Positions 44,501-53,225 of a stretch of DNA of 64,000 bases are shown here, piece after piece. The notes beneath the pieces are model-generated. The model was not told where the DNA came from and did no database searches. It saw only the letters and a list, made by a program, of their open reading frames with translations. The stretch's first letter is position 1. Each line of letters opens with the position of its first letter. Origin of the DNA: Oscillospiraceae bacterium (GTDB taxonomy: Bacteria > Bacillota > Clostridia > Oscillospirales > Ruminococcaceae). The stretch lies in contig SVMX01000001.1 of the NCBI GenBank assembly GCA_015067175.1, forward strand, positions 124,001 to 188,000, written 5' to 3'. A program made the position numbers and the translations under genes.

Positions 44501-45448
44501 AAAGCTGTCATATTTTTCAACATCAAACGGCTCTATATCTACAGGATGCAGGCAGCTATCCCAGCAAATGATACCGGCAAGAATGTTCGTCACGTCGCTG
44601 AATCTGCATTGAGTAGCGCTGATACTGCAAAGCACCTCATTATAATAAAACTCCACGCAGTAGGTCGGAACGCCGTCCTGAACTATGCCTACAATAGAAA
44701 TATTAAATTCCTTATCTATTTCATAGTTCTTGATATAGGAGTCATCAAAGCTGTCTGAGGGAATGATGTTTCCGCCCCGCGGCAAGCTTACATAGCTGAA
44801 ATCAGAGCCATAGCCGTCACCGCCGATATTAATAAATATCTGCGCGTCTTCATTGGTGTAGCAAAGAGTTGCCTGTTTTGATGCTTTATCGCCGTCAGCA
44901 TATCCATTACAATAAGATTTCTGCATATCAAGCACATAGCCGCTCTTGACCAATATATCATCGGAAATATCAGCCCTGATATCCGAAAAATCTGCAATAA
45001 AACCGAATATATCTTCTTCCGATCCCAGTTCATTTATAGGCGAGTATTTTGCAGGCTCGGGCATAGCAACCGCTACTGTCGGCTCAGTGAATACAAGCTT
45101 GCCTTCCTTGTAAAGCTTAGCAAATTCAATAACACCGTCCTGCGATATATCGGGACCGTCTGCTTCCTGAACCTGAGAATCACCCGTAAGCGGGTTATCA
45201 TTGCCTCGCGTCAGCATTACACCGCCGCCTATTCCCAGTGCAACGACAGCGGCAGCAGCCGATATGCCTATCATAGTGCCCTTGCGGCTCTTTCTCCGAA
45301 TCGGCTTAGGATTTAGCTCCATATGATACGACGCATCATAATCGTATTCACCTCGCTGCTTTTTGACATTCAAAGCTAGAGTCTGTGCTGTTTCGCTGAT
45401 ATATTTCTCGTTTATCTCATTAATTGCATTATCCCAATTCTCTCTCAC
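41573..45448 (-). CDS. Giant membrane-anchored protein coupled to an ECF sigma factor
   Basis: Unrecognised outside its layout. A 1291-residue protein has a short cytoplasmic head (1-57), one membrane segment (about 60-80, GISAAAAVVALGIGGGVML) and about 1200 extracytoplasmic residues. These are rich in Tyr, Asp, Glu and Gly, with many short beta-type phrases (YYISTGGVSRKYS, GYGSFIMNVVFFVRPDG). The GTG start overlaps the stop of the sigma gene by 4 bp, so the two are translationally coupled. That is the arrangement of an anti-sigma factor and its sigma. The head is compatible with an anti-sigma role, but no zinc-binding HxxxCxxC is seen. The outer part could be a sensor or surface protein. Confidence 0.8.
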   Translation of the reverse strand: MRENWDNAINEINEKYISETAQTLALNVKKQRGEYDYDASYHMELNPKPIRRKSRKGTMIGISAAAAVVALGIGGGVMLTRGNDNPLTGDSQVQEADGPDISQDGVIEFAKLYKEGKLVFTEPTVAVAMPEPAKYSPINELGSEEDIFGFIADFSDIRADISDDILVKSGYVLDMQKSYCNGYADGDKASKQATLCYTNEDAQIFINIGGDGYGSDFSYVSLPRGGNIIPSDSFDDSYIKNYEIDKEFNISIVGIVQDGVPTYCVEFYYNEVLCSISATQCRFSDVTNILAGIICWDSCLHPVDIEPFDVEKYDSFETGYANANDERMLLSESVVRELSDTLPSDSAEPEYNGKNIIPASHVYIRCYYEESGHTANDMLGVYKLTDGNYHLMGKYYYGITDAETDYTAYYEISEDTYNNLLDLMGRYAPYCIVGYIIEGCDMGNGSVKLTEPDKGVYFVKTGDDKVYQVSAKENFDIGSYVMVYYHGIPKVDVVPQINSYLMKKEYIIDLDQSPALPSDAVEDFYGYEHYLMGIWEFSGVQIDYSSGFYSGGKALCDSGEDEHGCYYICNTSPDEVRLYCIFDCLNDPDTMYVYDSLDAKRCEYIGVLERWGAVSNSIIGDMNYMGEMRLINILGEDFGECYNELCSKNDGKYIPHGRELHHRKLVEYNANGSEPYAKVILKYSQQSEKSPTSFYVLHTIKRVNGEWQVTESVHCYEDGEPFVDDNSERVAVSLDMSSGDYTVTLDYIPVKNDENEEWIDVTKPRLYLTDSNGVVHYDDEIFDAANTTILADKNIVLRELPLDSGCAFAVMFPSDLERGSYGVYFYAIKDGKFRIFTEENYEPENETWVTEDFVTGVFDANSLYDCPGENTVGIDMGVSAYAYVFDCDAMEVNTAWSFRERSNDIITIDYSKALKNREGLQIAMDHFFGYWGEEMGLSEKSFESFFYRGYWVGCYEDEDGYYALSTQDAYYISKDDTELMYYISTGGVSRKYSIEHCVCDESFGKLDVMYESGSELNDLGLMYISSILSGDDNFDIAQFYDIEFIDENGTRWTRPIAENDNLQSVYETKINDKQAFLLKMQNADDPEDMRYFSFFFDFTDGKLSWTDEHYCIDDEVYSIYWLHSDYAISVKEKSDERGYGSFIMNVVFFVRPDGSYYAQRMMGNSQAQWLSDSEIFYNDGNGYALVSDKLGSVETSVIGDRLYAVYNGDDGLMLNVYDKTDLIDSMTVSSSGENVNMGTSMLVHGEYLIVEYNANGAEQYAVLYTSSGKPRFEWYSKSSVTLNADGTVTIV

Positions 45449-45990
45449 AGCTCAACTCCCCTTTCCTGTAAAAATGTTTTAAGCCCCGCTCTGACGCGCG
45501 AAAGCCTTGTTTTGACCGCACTTTCGGTCATTCCCAAGCCTGCCGCAGTGTCGCTTATGCTCATATTAAAATAATAGCGCGACACGAACACCTCGCGGCT
45601 CTTACGGCTCACCTTTGAAAGATATTCGTTTATGTAGCCGCCAAGCTGTCCGCTCTCAAAGCGGCTCTCCACCGTAACGTCATCGGGAATTATCTCCGAA
45701 AGCTCGTCATACTGCTCCTCATAGCTTCTGCGGCGCGCCTTTTCATACGCTGAAAGCGCGGTGTTTCGAACTATCATGCAAAGATAGCCGCAAAGCGATT
45801 CCGGGCGCTTCGGAGGAATAGCGCTCCACAGCTTCATATAGCTGTCATTTACGCACTCCTCACTGTCCTCGCGGTTTGTCAATATTCCTCGTGCTATATT
45901 CGCACAAAGCCTGCCGTATTTCATCTGAGTTTCCGAAATAGCCTGCTCTGAACGCTGAAAAAACAGATCAACGATCCTGCTGTCGTCCAT
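45445..45990 (-). CDS. ECF-type RNA polymerase sigma factor
   Basis: A 181-residue sigma-70-family protein with region 2 (YGRLCANIARGILTNREDSEECVNDSYMKLW, SLCGYLCMIVRNTALSAYEK) and region 4 (REVFVSRYYFNMSISDTAAGLGMTESAVKTRLSRVRAGLK). The linker is short and there is no region 3, as in ECF factors. The ATG at 45990 follows GAGGAGGCGG. It probably controls its own operon in response to a signal handled by the coupled giant protein. Confidence 0.9.
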   Translation of the reverse strand: MDDSRIVDLFFQRSEQAISETQMKYGRLCANIARGILTNREDSEECVNDSYMKLWSAIPPKRPESLCGYLCMIVRNTALSAYEKARRRSYEEQYDELSEIIPDDVTVESRFESGQLGGYINEYLSKVSRKSREVFVSRYYFNMSISDTAAGLGMTESAVKTRLSRVRAGLKTFLQERGVEL

Positions 45991-46037
45991 AATAATTACC
46001 GCCTCCTCGTAACATATAACTCACACAAGGACAAAAA

Positions 46038-46044
46038 GGTTACA
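46038..46044 (-). promoter_or_regulatory. Possible ECF-type -35 element upstream of the sigma gene
   Basis: TGTAACC on the minus strand, about 50 bases upstream of the sigma ATG, has the AAC core of ECF promoters. No -10 could be assigned with confidence. Confidence 0.3.
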
Positions 46045-46059
46045 TTTTTCAGGAAAAAT

Positions 46060-46100
46060 TTTTTACAAATTTTCAGGCGGAGCAAAAAACTCCGCCTGAA
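46060..46100 (-). terminator. Terminator of the recA-pgsA operon
   Basis: An 11-bp perfect stem (TTCAGGCGGAG at 46072-46082, CTCCGCCTGAA at 46090-46100) with an A-rich loop on the plus strand. T-rich sequence follows on the minus strand. Confidence 0.85.
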
Positions 46101-46103
46101 GCA

Positions 46104-46676
46104 TTATTTCTTGGGATCGATAAATTCCCTGTAATCGTACATATACTGTATTCCCGACCAAAGCGTGAGCACAGCGCTTGCGATCATCATCACATGGCCG
46201 ATGATATCCACAGGGAAACCGACAGGCAGCCACGAAAGTTGCAAAAGTATGTGCAGCGCAAGAAGCACGCTTATCGCTATCATAGTGACCGCGGTCTTTA
46301 CCTTTCCGAGCCAGCCTGCCGCGATAACAACTTTTTTCTCGCTGCCTGCTGCGACAAGGCGCACGCCCGACACAACAAACTCCCTTACGAGGATAATGAT
46401 AGTCACCCATGAGAACGTCCACTTAAGCTCTGTCATACAGACAAGCGCCGCTGCAACCAGTATCTTATCGGCAAGCGGATCAAGAAACTTTCCGAAATCG
46501 GTTATCATGTTGTATTTTCGCGCTATTTTACCGTCAAACATATCAGTTATACTCGCAATTCCGAACACAGCAAGCGCCCAGAAATAGTTAAGCGGAATAG
46601 CGTCAACCATCATGAAAACCACAAAAAGCGGCACAAGCAGTATTCGCATCAAGGTGAGTTTGTTAGCAAGATTCAT
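46104..46676 (-). CDS. pgsA: CDP-diacylglycerol--glycerol-3-phosphate 3-phosphatidyltransferase
   Basis: A 190-residue membrane enzyme that commits CDP-diacylglycerol to phosphatidylglycerol synthesis. The CDP-alcohol phosphotransferase signature is SITDMFDGKIARKYNMITDFGKFLDPLADK (D-G-x2-A-R-x8-G-x3-D-x3-D, about 42-71). Several hydrophobic helices surround it. The ATG overlaps the rimO stop by 4 bp. Last gene of its operon. Confidence 0.94.
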   Translation of the reverse strand: MNLANKLTLMRILLVPLFVVFMMVDAIPLNYFWALAVFGIASITDMFDGKIARKYNMITDFGKFLDPLADKILVAAALVCMTELKWTFSWVTIIILVREFVVSGVRLVAAGSEKKVVIAAGWLGKVKTAVTMIAISVLLALHILLQLSWLPVGFPVDIIGHVMMIASAVLTLWSGIQYMYDYREFIDPKK

Positions 46677-48022
46677 ATCGCTTCTCCAATAAGGTTATTG
46701 TCGATCACATCAAAAATTCTGATCTTAGTAAAGTCGCCTGTTTTAAGTCCCATCTCCTTGGGCGCGGAAAAATATATCATTCCGTCAATCTCAGGCGCAA
46801 ACATCGCGCTTCTTCCGAAATAAAGACCGCCCTCGGCAAGGTATTTGTCATAGCCCTCGACAACTACCTCCATCTCGCTGTCTATCATTGCTTCGTAAAG
46901 CTCTGCAACGCGGGTATCCTGCTGCTCTTCAAGGATATCCTTGCGATGCTCGCGCACGTTTTCCTCAACCATATCGGGGAAAGAAGCCGCGGGAGTTCCC
47001 TCCTCCTCGGAGTAAGCAAAGCAGCCCATGCGCTCAAACTTCATATCCTCGGCAAACTCGCCCAGAGCATTGAACTGCTCCTCGGTCTCACCAGGGAAGC
47101 CTGTTATAAACGTTGTTCTAAGCGTGATTTCGGGAATCTCACGGCGAAGCTTCGCAACAAGCTCACGCAGGGACTTTTCGTCGCCCTTTCTGTTCATGCG
47201 CTTCAGTATCTCTCCGTCGCAGTGCTGCATCGGGATATCGAGATATTTCACTACCTTATCCTGACGCTTCATGCAGTCGATAAGCTCGTCTGTGATGCGC
47301 TCGGGATAGCAGTACAGCAGTCGTATCCACTTCAGCCCGTCTATCTCGCAAAGCTTGTCCAGCAGCTCAGGCAGCGCAAGCTTTCCGTAAAGGTCAAGAC
47401 CGTAGCGCGTTGTATCCTGCGCAATGACGATAAGCTCCTTAACTCCGTCAGCGGCGAGCAGCTTAGCCTCATCAACGATATTTTCCATCGGGCGGCTTCT
47501 GAAATGACCGCGTATATCGGGAATAGCGCAGTAGGTGCAGCGGTTGTCGCAGCCGTCAGCTATGCGCAGATACGCATAATGCGGCAGTGTAGAAATTATA
47601 CGCTTGCCCTCCATGCTGTGGGCTTCTTTTTCGCCGAACACATATTCCTGTCCGCCGTCACGCACCTTTTCGATAATCTCGCCAATCCTGCCATAATCGG
47701 AAATTCCCACAACTGCGTCAACCTCGGGAAACTCCTCAACGAACTGCTCACGATAGCGCTCGGAAAGGCAGCCTGTAACCACGATATGCTTTATCGTTCC
47801 CTCATTTTTGAGGTTGATAAGCTCCATTATCCAGTTTATTGCCTCCTCCTTTGCACTTTGAATAAAGCCGCAGGTATTAACAAGCACTATCTCTGCCATA
47901 CCTGGCTCCTGCACGAATGCAAAGCCCTTTTCTGCTATCTTTGCCATCATCTGCTCGGCGTCAACCTGATTTTTTGCACAGCCAAGCGAAACTATCGCTA
48001 CCTTTGTTATCTTATCAGCCAT
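46673..48022 (-). CDS. rimO: Ribosomal protein S12 methylthiotransferase RimO
   Basis: A 449-residue radical-SAM enzyme that methylthiolates Asp89 of ribosomal protein S12. Seen: the first cluster Cys residues (SLGCAKNQVDAE, VNTCGFIQSAKEEA, TGCLSER), the radical-SAM motif CDNRCTYCAIP, the RimO-typical phrase IPDIRGHFRSRP, and a C-terminal TRAM-like domain. RimO is favoured over MiaB by that phrase. It starts directly at the end of recX. Confidence 0.95.
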   Translation of the reverse strand: MADKITKVAIVSLGCAKNQVDAEQMMAKIAEKGFAFVQEPGMAEIVLVNTCGFIQSAKEEAINWIMELINLKNEGTIKHIVVTGCLSERYREQFVEEFPEVDAVVGISDYGRIGEIIEKVRDGGQEYVFGEKEAHSMEGKRIISTLPHYAYLRIADGCDNRCTYCAIPDIRGHFRSRPMENIVDEAKLLAADGVKELIVIAQDTTRYGLDLYGKLALPELLDKLCEIDGLKWIRLLYCYPERITDELIDCMKRQDKVVKYLDIPMQHCDGEILKRMNRKGDEKSLRELVAKLRREIPEITLRTTFITGFPGETEEQFNALGEFAEDMKFERMGCFAYSEEEGTPAASFPDMVEENVREHRKDILEEQQDTRVAELYEAMIDSEMEVVVEGYDKYLAEGGLYFGRSAMFAPEIDGMIYFSAPKEMGLKTGDFTKIRIFDVIDNNLIGEAI

Positions 48023-48673
48023 TTAATCAAAATCCTCGTTTTCTTCGTATTCCTCAAAATCATCTTTTTCCTCCAGAACACGCTCAATACAGCGCTTCAC
48101 AGAGGTATAGTCATAGCCGCGCCTAGCAAGCGCCGCGATAGTACGGCGGCGGTCATCGTAATCGGCTATTTTGTTGTAATACTTTCGCTCCAGCAGCTCG
48201 GTGATCTCCTCGTCTATCTCGTCGATAGAGAACTCGTCGAGGGTATTCTGCACAAGCTCCTCGGAAAGACCGCGGTGAAGCATTTCATACCGCGCCTTGC
48301 GCAGCCCGTAGCGCTTTGTGTGGATAAGGTATTCAGCAAGCTTCGGAGCGTACTCCTCATCGTTCACATAGCCGTAATCACGCATGGCGTCTGCGGCATA
48401 GCGCGCCGTTTCCTCATCATAGCTGCGGCGCAGCTTGCCGTAAAGCTCCTTATAGCAATACTGCTTTGTGCCAAGCAGATACAGCGCACGCTTTTTCGCC
48501 TTGCGCTTTGTGTCTTCCAATTGAAGCTGCCGCAGCCTGTCGCCCGAAAGCTCTCCGCCCTTATGCAGGTCGAAATCAGTGACTATAGCACAATTCACGA
48601 AAAACGTCTGCCCGTCCGAAAGCGCCAGCTTGTATGTATCACCTTTAAAGACCGAAAGCTCGGTTATCTGCAT
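48023..48673 (-). CDS. recX: RecA regulatory protein RecX
   Basis: A 216-residue helical-repeat protein that controls RecA filament growth. Seen: the typical LGTKQYCYKELYGKLRR and TARYAADAMRDYGYVNDEEYA helices and the third repeat RYGLRKARYEMLHRGLSEELV. The start overlaps the recA stop by one base, the usual recA-recX order. Confidence 0.92.
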   Translation of the reverse strand: MQITELSVFKGDTYKLALSDGQTFFVNCAIVTDFDLHKGGELSGDRLRQLQLEDTKRKAKKRALYLLGTKQYCYKELYGKLRRSYDEETARYAADAMRDYGYVNDEEYAPKLAEYLIHTKRYGLRKARYEMLHRGLSEELVQNTLDEFSIDEIDEEITELLERKYYNKIADYDDRRRTIAALARRGYDYTSVKRCIERVLEEKDDFEEYEENEDFD

Positions 48674-49854
48674 TATTCAAGCTCCTCGGGAGAAAACTCT
48701 GCGTAATCGTCATCGTCGCTCGCCTTAGCGTCGGACTTTTTAGCGGTTTTTTCTGCCTTAACAGCATTTTCGGAAGCTTCTGCGCTCTCCTCTTCGTCGG
48801 AATTTAACAGCGACGTATTTTTTGCAAATATCTCGCGTATCTTCTTCTCGACCTCATCGCAGACAGAGGGGTTTTCTATCAGATACTGCTTAACCTTGTC
48901 CCTGCCCTGACCTATCTTCATATCATCATAGCTGAACCACGAGCCGCTCTTTTTGATAACGTCAAACTCAACCGCAGTATCAACTATCTCGCCCATCTTA
49001 GAAACGCCCTCGCCGTAAAGCATATCAAACTCTGCGGTCTTGAAAGGAGGCGCAACCTTGTTCTTAACTACCTTGCACTTTGTGCGGTTGCCGATTATCT
49101 CAGCACCGTCCTTGATAGGCTCACCGCGGCGCACCTCGATACGCACCGAGGAATAGAATTTCAGTGCACGGCCGCCCGGTGTTGTTTCGGGGTTTCCGTA
49201 CATAACACCTATCTTCTCGCGTATCTGGTTGATAAAGATAGCAACGCAGTTGGACTTGTTTATTACAGAGGTGAGCTTTCTCAGTGCCTGCGACATAAGC
49301 CTTGCCTGAACGCCCACATGAGCGTCGCCCATGTCGCCGTCAATCTCCGCGCGTGTGGTCATTGCCGCCACGGAGTCAAGAACGATAATATCTATCGCAC
49401 CCGAACGCACCAGTGTTTCGATTATTTCAAGAGCCTGCTCGCCTGTGTCGGGCTGAGAAACAAGCATATTGTCGATATCAACACCGAGCTTCTTTGCATA
49501 AACGGGGTCGAGCGCGTGCTCAACGTCGATAAACGCCGCTGTGCCGCCAGCTTTCTGTGCCTCAGCTACTGCTTGAAGCGAGATAGTCGTCTTACCCGAG
49601 GACTCTGTACCATATATCTCGATGATACGTCCCTTGGGAAGTCCGCCTATACCAAGCGCAAGGTCGAGCATAAGCGAGCCTGTGGAGATGCACTCGATAT
49701 CGAGATGACGGTTTTCGCCCATAAACATGATAGCACCTGCGCCGTATGTCTTTTCTATCTGCGCCATCGCAGTTTTAAGCGCTTTCTTCTTCTCCTCTGG
49801 GTCAACGAGCTTCACTACGGGAGATACCGCAGCCTTTTTCTTATCCATTGCCAT
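48673..49854 (-). CDS. recA: Recombinase RecA
   Basis: A 393-residue recombinase. Seen: Walker [16 protein letters not shown] (about 67-81), [18 protein letters not shown], Walker [11 protein letters not shown], the L1/L2 region ([27 protein letters not shown]), and an acidic C-terminal tail ([16 protein letters not shown]). No SOS box is seen in the 31 bases before the start, because the gene lies inside an operon. Confidence 0.98.
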   Translation of the reverse strand: MAMDKKKAAVSPVVKLVDPEEKKKALKTAMAQIEKTYGAGAIMFMGENRHLDIECISTGSLMLDLALGIGGLPKGRIIEIYGTESSGKTTISLQAVAEAQKAGGTAAFIDVEHALDPVYAKKLGVDIDNMLVSQPDTGEQALEIIETLVRSGAIDIIVLDSVAAMTTRAEIDGDMGDAHVGVQARLMSQALRKLTSVINKSNCVAIFINQIREKIGVMYGNPETTPGGRALKFYSSVRIEVRRGEPIKDGAEIIGNRTKCKVVKNKVAPPFKTAEFDMLYGEGVSKMGEIVDTAVEFDVIKKSGSWFSYDDMKIGQGRDKVKQYLIENPSVCDEVEKKIREIFAKNTSLLNSDEEESAEASENAVKAEKTAKKSDAKASDDDDYAEFSPEELE

Positions 49855-49885
49855 GATAATTTCCTCCTATATTTTCAACAATTAT

Positions 49886-50749
49886 TTACTTAATACCATA
49901 AACCACGCGGTCATTATCGCAATAATCCTTTAGCACCTTTGGCTCTATGCCGTTTTCTCTGAAAAGCCCAGCCACAGCCTCCGCTTGAGTTTCGCCTATC
50001 TCGAAAGCCATCAGACCGCCGCTTTTCAGCCGCTTAGTCCACAGCTTTATTATACCGCGGTAAAAATCCAATCCGTCACCGCCGCCGAAAAGCGCCATTT
50101 CAGGCTCAAAAGCGACCTCTTTTTGCAACCGCGTCATCTCCTCAGCCGTAAGATACGGCGGATTTGACACTATCACATCAAACATCGGCGCAGCTTCAAC
50201 GATTTTTTCATCAAGAACATCAGCAAGCACCGCAGTGACCTTACCCGACAGCTTGTACTTGTTTTTCTCAATGTTACATCTGAGGTACTCCATAGCCTTA
50301 TCCGACTTTTCATAGCAGTACATCTCGGTCTTGCACCGCCTGCTCAGCGAAATTCCGATACAGCCGCTGCCCGAGCAAAGGTCTGCGCATACCATGCCGT
50401 CCTTGAGGTAGTTGTCAGCCACAAGCTCCACCAGCGTTTCGGTATCCTGCCGTGGAATAAGCACGCCCTCTCCGACTGCGAAAGTGAGATCGTAAAAATC
50501 CCATTCTCCGAAGATATACTGCAAAGGCTCTCCGCTTAGTCTGCGCAAAGTCATTTCCTGTGCCGCGGCATCCTGCTCGTCCGTTGCGGCAACATCGGGG
50601 TCGCGCAGCACGGTAAATCTGTAATCCGCGCCTATCGCACGGCTAACTATAAGCTGTGCTTCATATCGTGCCTCAAACACATCGTTGTCGTCTTTTGCGG
50701 CTGTAAGCTTTGCTTCAATGCTGTCGTACAGCGCTTTAAGGCTTACCAT
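49886..50749 (-). CDS. prmC: Peptide chain release factor N(5)-glutamine methyltransferase
   Basis: A 287-residue SAM methyltransferase that modifies the GGQ glutamine of RF1/RF2. Seen: the N-terminal helical domain, LQYIFGEWDFYDLTFAVGEGVLIPRQDTETLVE, the SAM site CADLCSGSGCIGISLSRR and the catalytic NPPYLT. Its ATG overlaps the DUF1385 stop by 7 bp. Confidence 0.95.
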   Translation of the reverse strand: MVSLKALYDSIEAKLTAAKDDNDVFEARYEAQLIVSRAIGADYRFTVLRDPDVAATDEQDAAAQEMTLRRLSGEPLQYIFGEWDFYDLTFAVGEGVLIPRQDTETLVELVADNYLKDGMVCADLCSGSGCIGISLSRRCKTEMYCYEKSDKAMEYLRCNIEKNKYKLSGKVTAVLADVLDEKIVEAAPMFDVIVSNPPYLTAEEMTRLQKEVAFEPEMALFGGGDGLDFYRGIIKLWTKRLKSGGLMAFEIGETQAEAVAGLFRENGIEPKVLKDYCDNDRVVYGIK

Positions 50750-51765
50750 TCGTCGTTTTCTCCCTCTTTTGGGAGCACAGGAGAAATAGCCGCTATCGCG
50801 ATCTCTATCTGAGAAGCGTCAGGCTCTCTTGTTGTAAGGCGCTGCATCCACAATCCGGGGGCGGATATTATGCGCGTGAATATGTTGCTGTGTCTGCCGG
50901 CTATCCTTATCAGCTCGTACGCGATACCAACAACGAAAGGCAACAGAACAAGCTTTAAGCCAACTCTAACCAGCACCGCAAGTATTCCCTCAAAGCCCCA
51001 CCATTCTGTGGGATTTATCGGAACTATCGTGTAGACCAAAATGCTCACCAGCAACGACAGGATAATAAAGCTTGTGCCGCAGCGCGGGTGAAATCTTGTG
51101 TGTTTTTTTATATTTTCGACAGTAAGCTCCTCGCCTGCCTCATAGCAAGCGATAGTCTTATGCTCTGCGCCGTGATACTCATAAGTACGGCGGATATCCT
51201 TCATCTGTGCAACGACAGCCATATATCCCACAAACAGTATCATTCTCATAACGCCTTCGAAAGTAGACTGCCACATTGAGATATCCATAGGAACAAGCTC
51301 AGAGGTAGCAGCGTCGGGAACAAGCGGCATAAGCGTTTCTATCCAGTCGAAAAGGGCTGTAGGAACTACCGCAAAAAGCAATATCGCAAGCGCAACGCCT
51401 ATCACCATAGCGATCGCCATGATAACGCCAGTAAGCTTGTCGCCGAGCTTTTCATCAAGCCATTTTTCAAACTTTGACGGCTCCTCGTTTTCCTCCTCGT
51501 CGAGCATTCCGCTTTTCTCCGCAGACTTCATCATGCAGCTGTAGCCCTCCGACAGCGACGAAACAAAGTTTATGCTGCCGCGGATAAACGGCGCCTTATT
51601 ATACCACTTCTGAGGTTTTAAGTCCCACTCCTCAACGTCAATGCCGCCCTCTTTCATTCTGACAGCCATAGCGCCCTTGGAAACGCCCTTCATCATTATG
51701 CCTTCGATAAGCGCCTGACCGCCGATCTTGGTTTTTTTACAGCATTTTTCGTTCTTATTGCTCAT
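50743..51765 (-). CDS. DUF1385 membrane protein
   Basis: A 340-residue polytopic protein of the DUF1385 (YqhQ-like) family. The family phrases GGQALIEGIMMKG and EYHGAEHKTIACYEAGEELTVENIKKHTRFHPRCGTSFI are intact. About four to five membrane segments lie at about 110-140, 165-190, 215-245, 265-285 and 290-305. The family often sits next to prmC and release-factor genes in Firmicutes, as here, but its function is not established. Its start overlaps the end of the histidine kinase gene. Confidence 0.88.
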   Translation of the reverse strand: MSNKNEKCCKKTKIGGQALIEGIMMKGVSKGAMAVRMKEGGIDVEEWDLKPQKWYNKAPFIRGSINFVSSLSEGYSCMMKSAEKSGMLDEEENEEPSKFEKWLDEKLGDKLTGVIMAIAMVIGVALAILLFAVVPTALFDWIETLMPLVPDAATSELVPMDISMWQSTFEGVMRMILFVGYMAVVAQMKDIRRTYEYHGAEHKTIACYEAGEELTVENIKKHTRFHPRCGTSFIILSLLVSILVYTIVPINPTEWWGFEGILAVLVRVGLKLVLLPFVVGIAYELIRIAGRHSNIFTRIISAPGLWMQRLTTREPDASQIEIAIAAISPVLPKEGENDEW

Positions 51766-53221
51766 TGTCGTTCCTTTCCTTCTTCTGCATAAGCGGCAGC
51801 GTTATCGTTACCGTTGTGCCGACGTTAAGCTCGCTTTGTATATCTAACGAGCCGCCGTGCATAAATATAATCTCATCGGCTACGGCAAGTCCTATTCCAC
51901 TGCCGCGCCGCGTACTGTTTGCCTTGTAAAACTTCGCTTTAACCTTAGGAAGATCAGACGGCGCAATTCCGCAGCCTGTATCCGATACTGTTATCTGTAT
52001 CTGTTCATCGGTACGCTGCGCGATTATTTCTATGCTGCCGCCTGCGTCGGTGTATTTCATCGCGTTGTCGATAACGTTTATAAACACCTGTCTGAGCCTG
52101 TTCTTATCGCCGTAAACAACGCAAATAAACTGAGGCTCGTTATAGCTTATCGTCTTGTTCTCCTTGCCAGCCTTGTCGTAATATATAAGCAGTGCGTCGT
52201 CAAGCTCCGCAAGGATATCAACATTCGCCATCTGAAGCGTGAATTTACCGTTCTGTATTCGCGAGAAGTCCAGCAGCTCCTCCACCATGCTTTCAAGGCG
52301 GTCCGTTTCGCGGGTTATCACTTTCATACCCTTTGCAAATGTCGCCTCGTCATATCCGAGCGCCAAAGTTTCGCTCCAGCCCTTGATTGCCGTAAGCGGC
52401 GTTCTGAGCTCGTGAGAAACGGAAGAAATAAAGTCGTTCTTTATCGTTTCGGAATTTTCCAACTCGTCTGCCATGTCGTTGAAAGCACGCGAAAGCGCGC
52501 CTATCTCATCGTTATTTTTTATCGCGATACGCTCGGAAAAGTCGCCCTTTGCAAGCTTTTGCGCTGTTGTACTTATCTCCACCAGCGGAACGCAGATGGA
52601 TTTTACAAAATACAATCCCGTCATAACAACAAGCAGGATAACTCCCGCGCTTATAACCAGTGCAGTAAGCGTTATCGTACCAAGCTGCCCGTCTATAACG
52701 CTCAGCGATGTTACAAATCTAAGCGCGCTGTAGTTGCTGCTCGGCTGCGCTATCATAACAGTCACAGCAAGGATATTCTCGCCGCCGTCCATGCCTATAA
52801 ATACGCCAACTCCGTCATCGGATTTCAGCGCCGCCTCATAGTCGGGCATATAGTAGCTGCTGTCGGGCGAAAATCCGCTTGATGACAGCGTTACTTCACC
52901 GCTGCTGTTGACGGACATCATCTCCATCTGGTCCTTTTTATCAAAGCTTTCAATAACCTCGCGTATCTCTGAGGAATAGTTCACAGCAAGATCCTCATAA
53001 AGCCTTGACAGAATGGTCGCAGTTGCATTTGCTTCCGACAGAACGTAGTTTTCGGCTGAGCCGTAATAAAACTGCCTTGTAAAATAATATATGCCGACAT
53101 TCGCAACTATCAGCAGTACGCCGACAACGCTCAGCGTATTTATCATCCATCGCCACGCAATAGAGCTTTTCGGAGTTGTCGCTCTGCGCTGCGGGGAGGA
53201 AAATTTCATTATCTCGTCCAT
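51755..53221 (-). CDS. Sensor histidine kinase (HAMP, HisKA, HATPase)
   Basis: A 488-residue membrane kinase. Seen: membrane segments at about 25-47 and 180-207 flanking an outer sensing domain, and a HAMP region (FVKSICVPLVEISTTAQKLAKGDFSERIAIKNNDEIGALSRAFN). The phospho-acceptor is in SVSHELRTPLTAIKGW. The ATP site has N (VFINVIDNAMKYTD), G1 (DTGCGIAPSD) and G2 (RRGSGIGLAVADEI). It phosphorylates the response regulator encoded 4 bp upstream. The signal may be read with the lipoprotein encoded before that. Confidence 0.93.
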   Translation of the reverse strand: MDEIMKFSSPQRRATTPKSSIAWRWMINTLSVVGVLLIVANVGIYYFTRQFYYGSAENYVLSEANATATILSRLYEDLAVNYSSEIREVIESFDKKDQMEMMSVNSSGEVTLSSSGFSPDSSYYMPDYEAALKSDDGVGVFIGMDGGENILAVTVMIAQPSSNYSALRFVTSLSVIDGQLGTITLTALVISAGVILLVVMTGLYFVKSICVPLVEISTTAQKLAKGDFSERIAIKNNDEIGALSRAFNDMADELENSETIKNDFISSVSHELRTPLTAIKGWSETLALGYDEATFAKGMKVITRETDRLESMVEELLDFSRIQNGKFTLQMANVDILAELDDALLIYYDKAGKENKTISYNEPQFICVVYGDKNRLRQVFINVIDNAMKYTDAGGSIEIIAQRTDEQIQITVSDTGCGIAPSDLPKVKAKFYKANSTRRGSGIGLAVADEIIFMHGGSLDIQSELNVGTTVTITLPLMQKKERNDNEQ

Positions 53222-53225
53222 AATA

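Noticed and set aside
46946-48706. 586-residue plus-strand open frame
   Set aside because: It is antisense to rimO and recX, with no domain and no start signal.
49855-49885. SOS (LexA) box before recA
   Set aside because: No LexA-type palindrome is seen. recA lies within an operon and its control may be at an upstream promoter.
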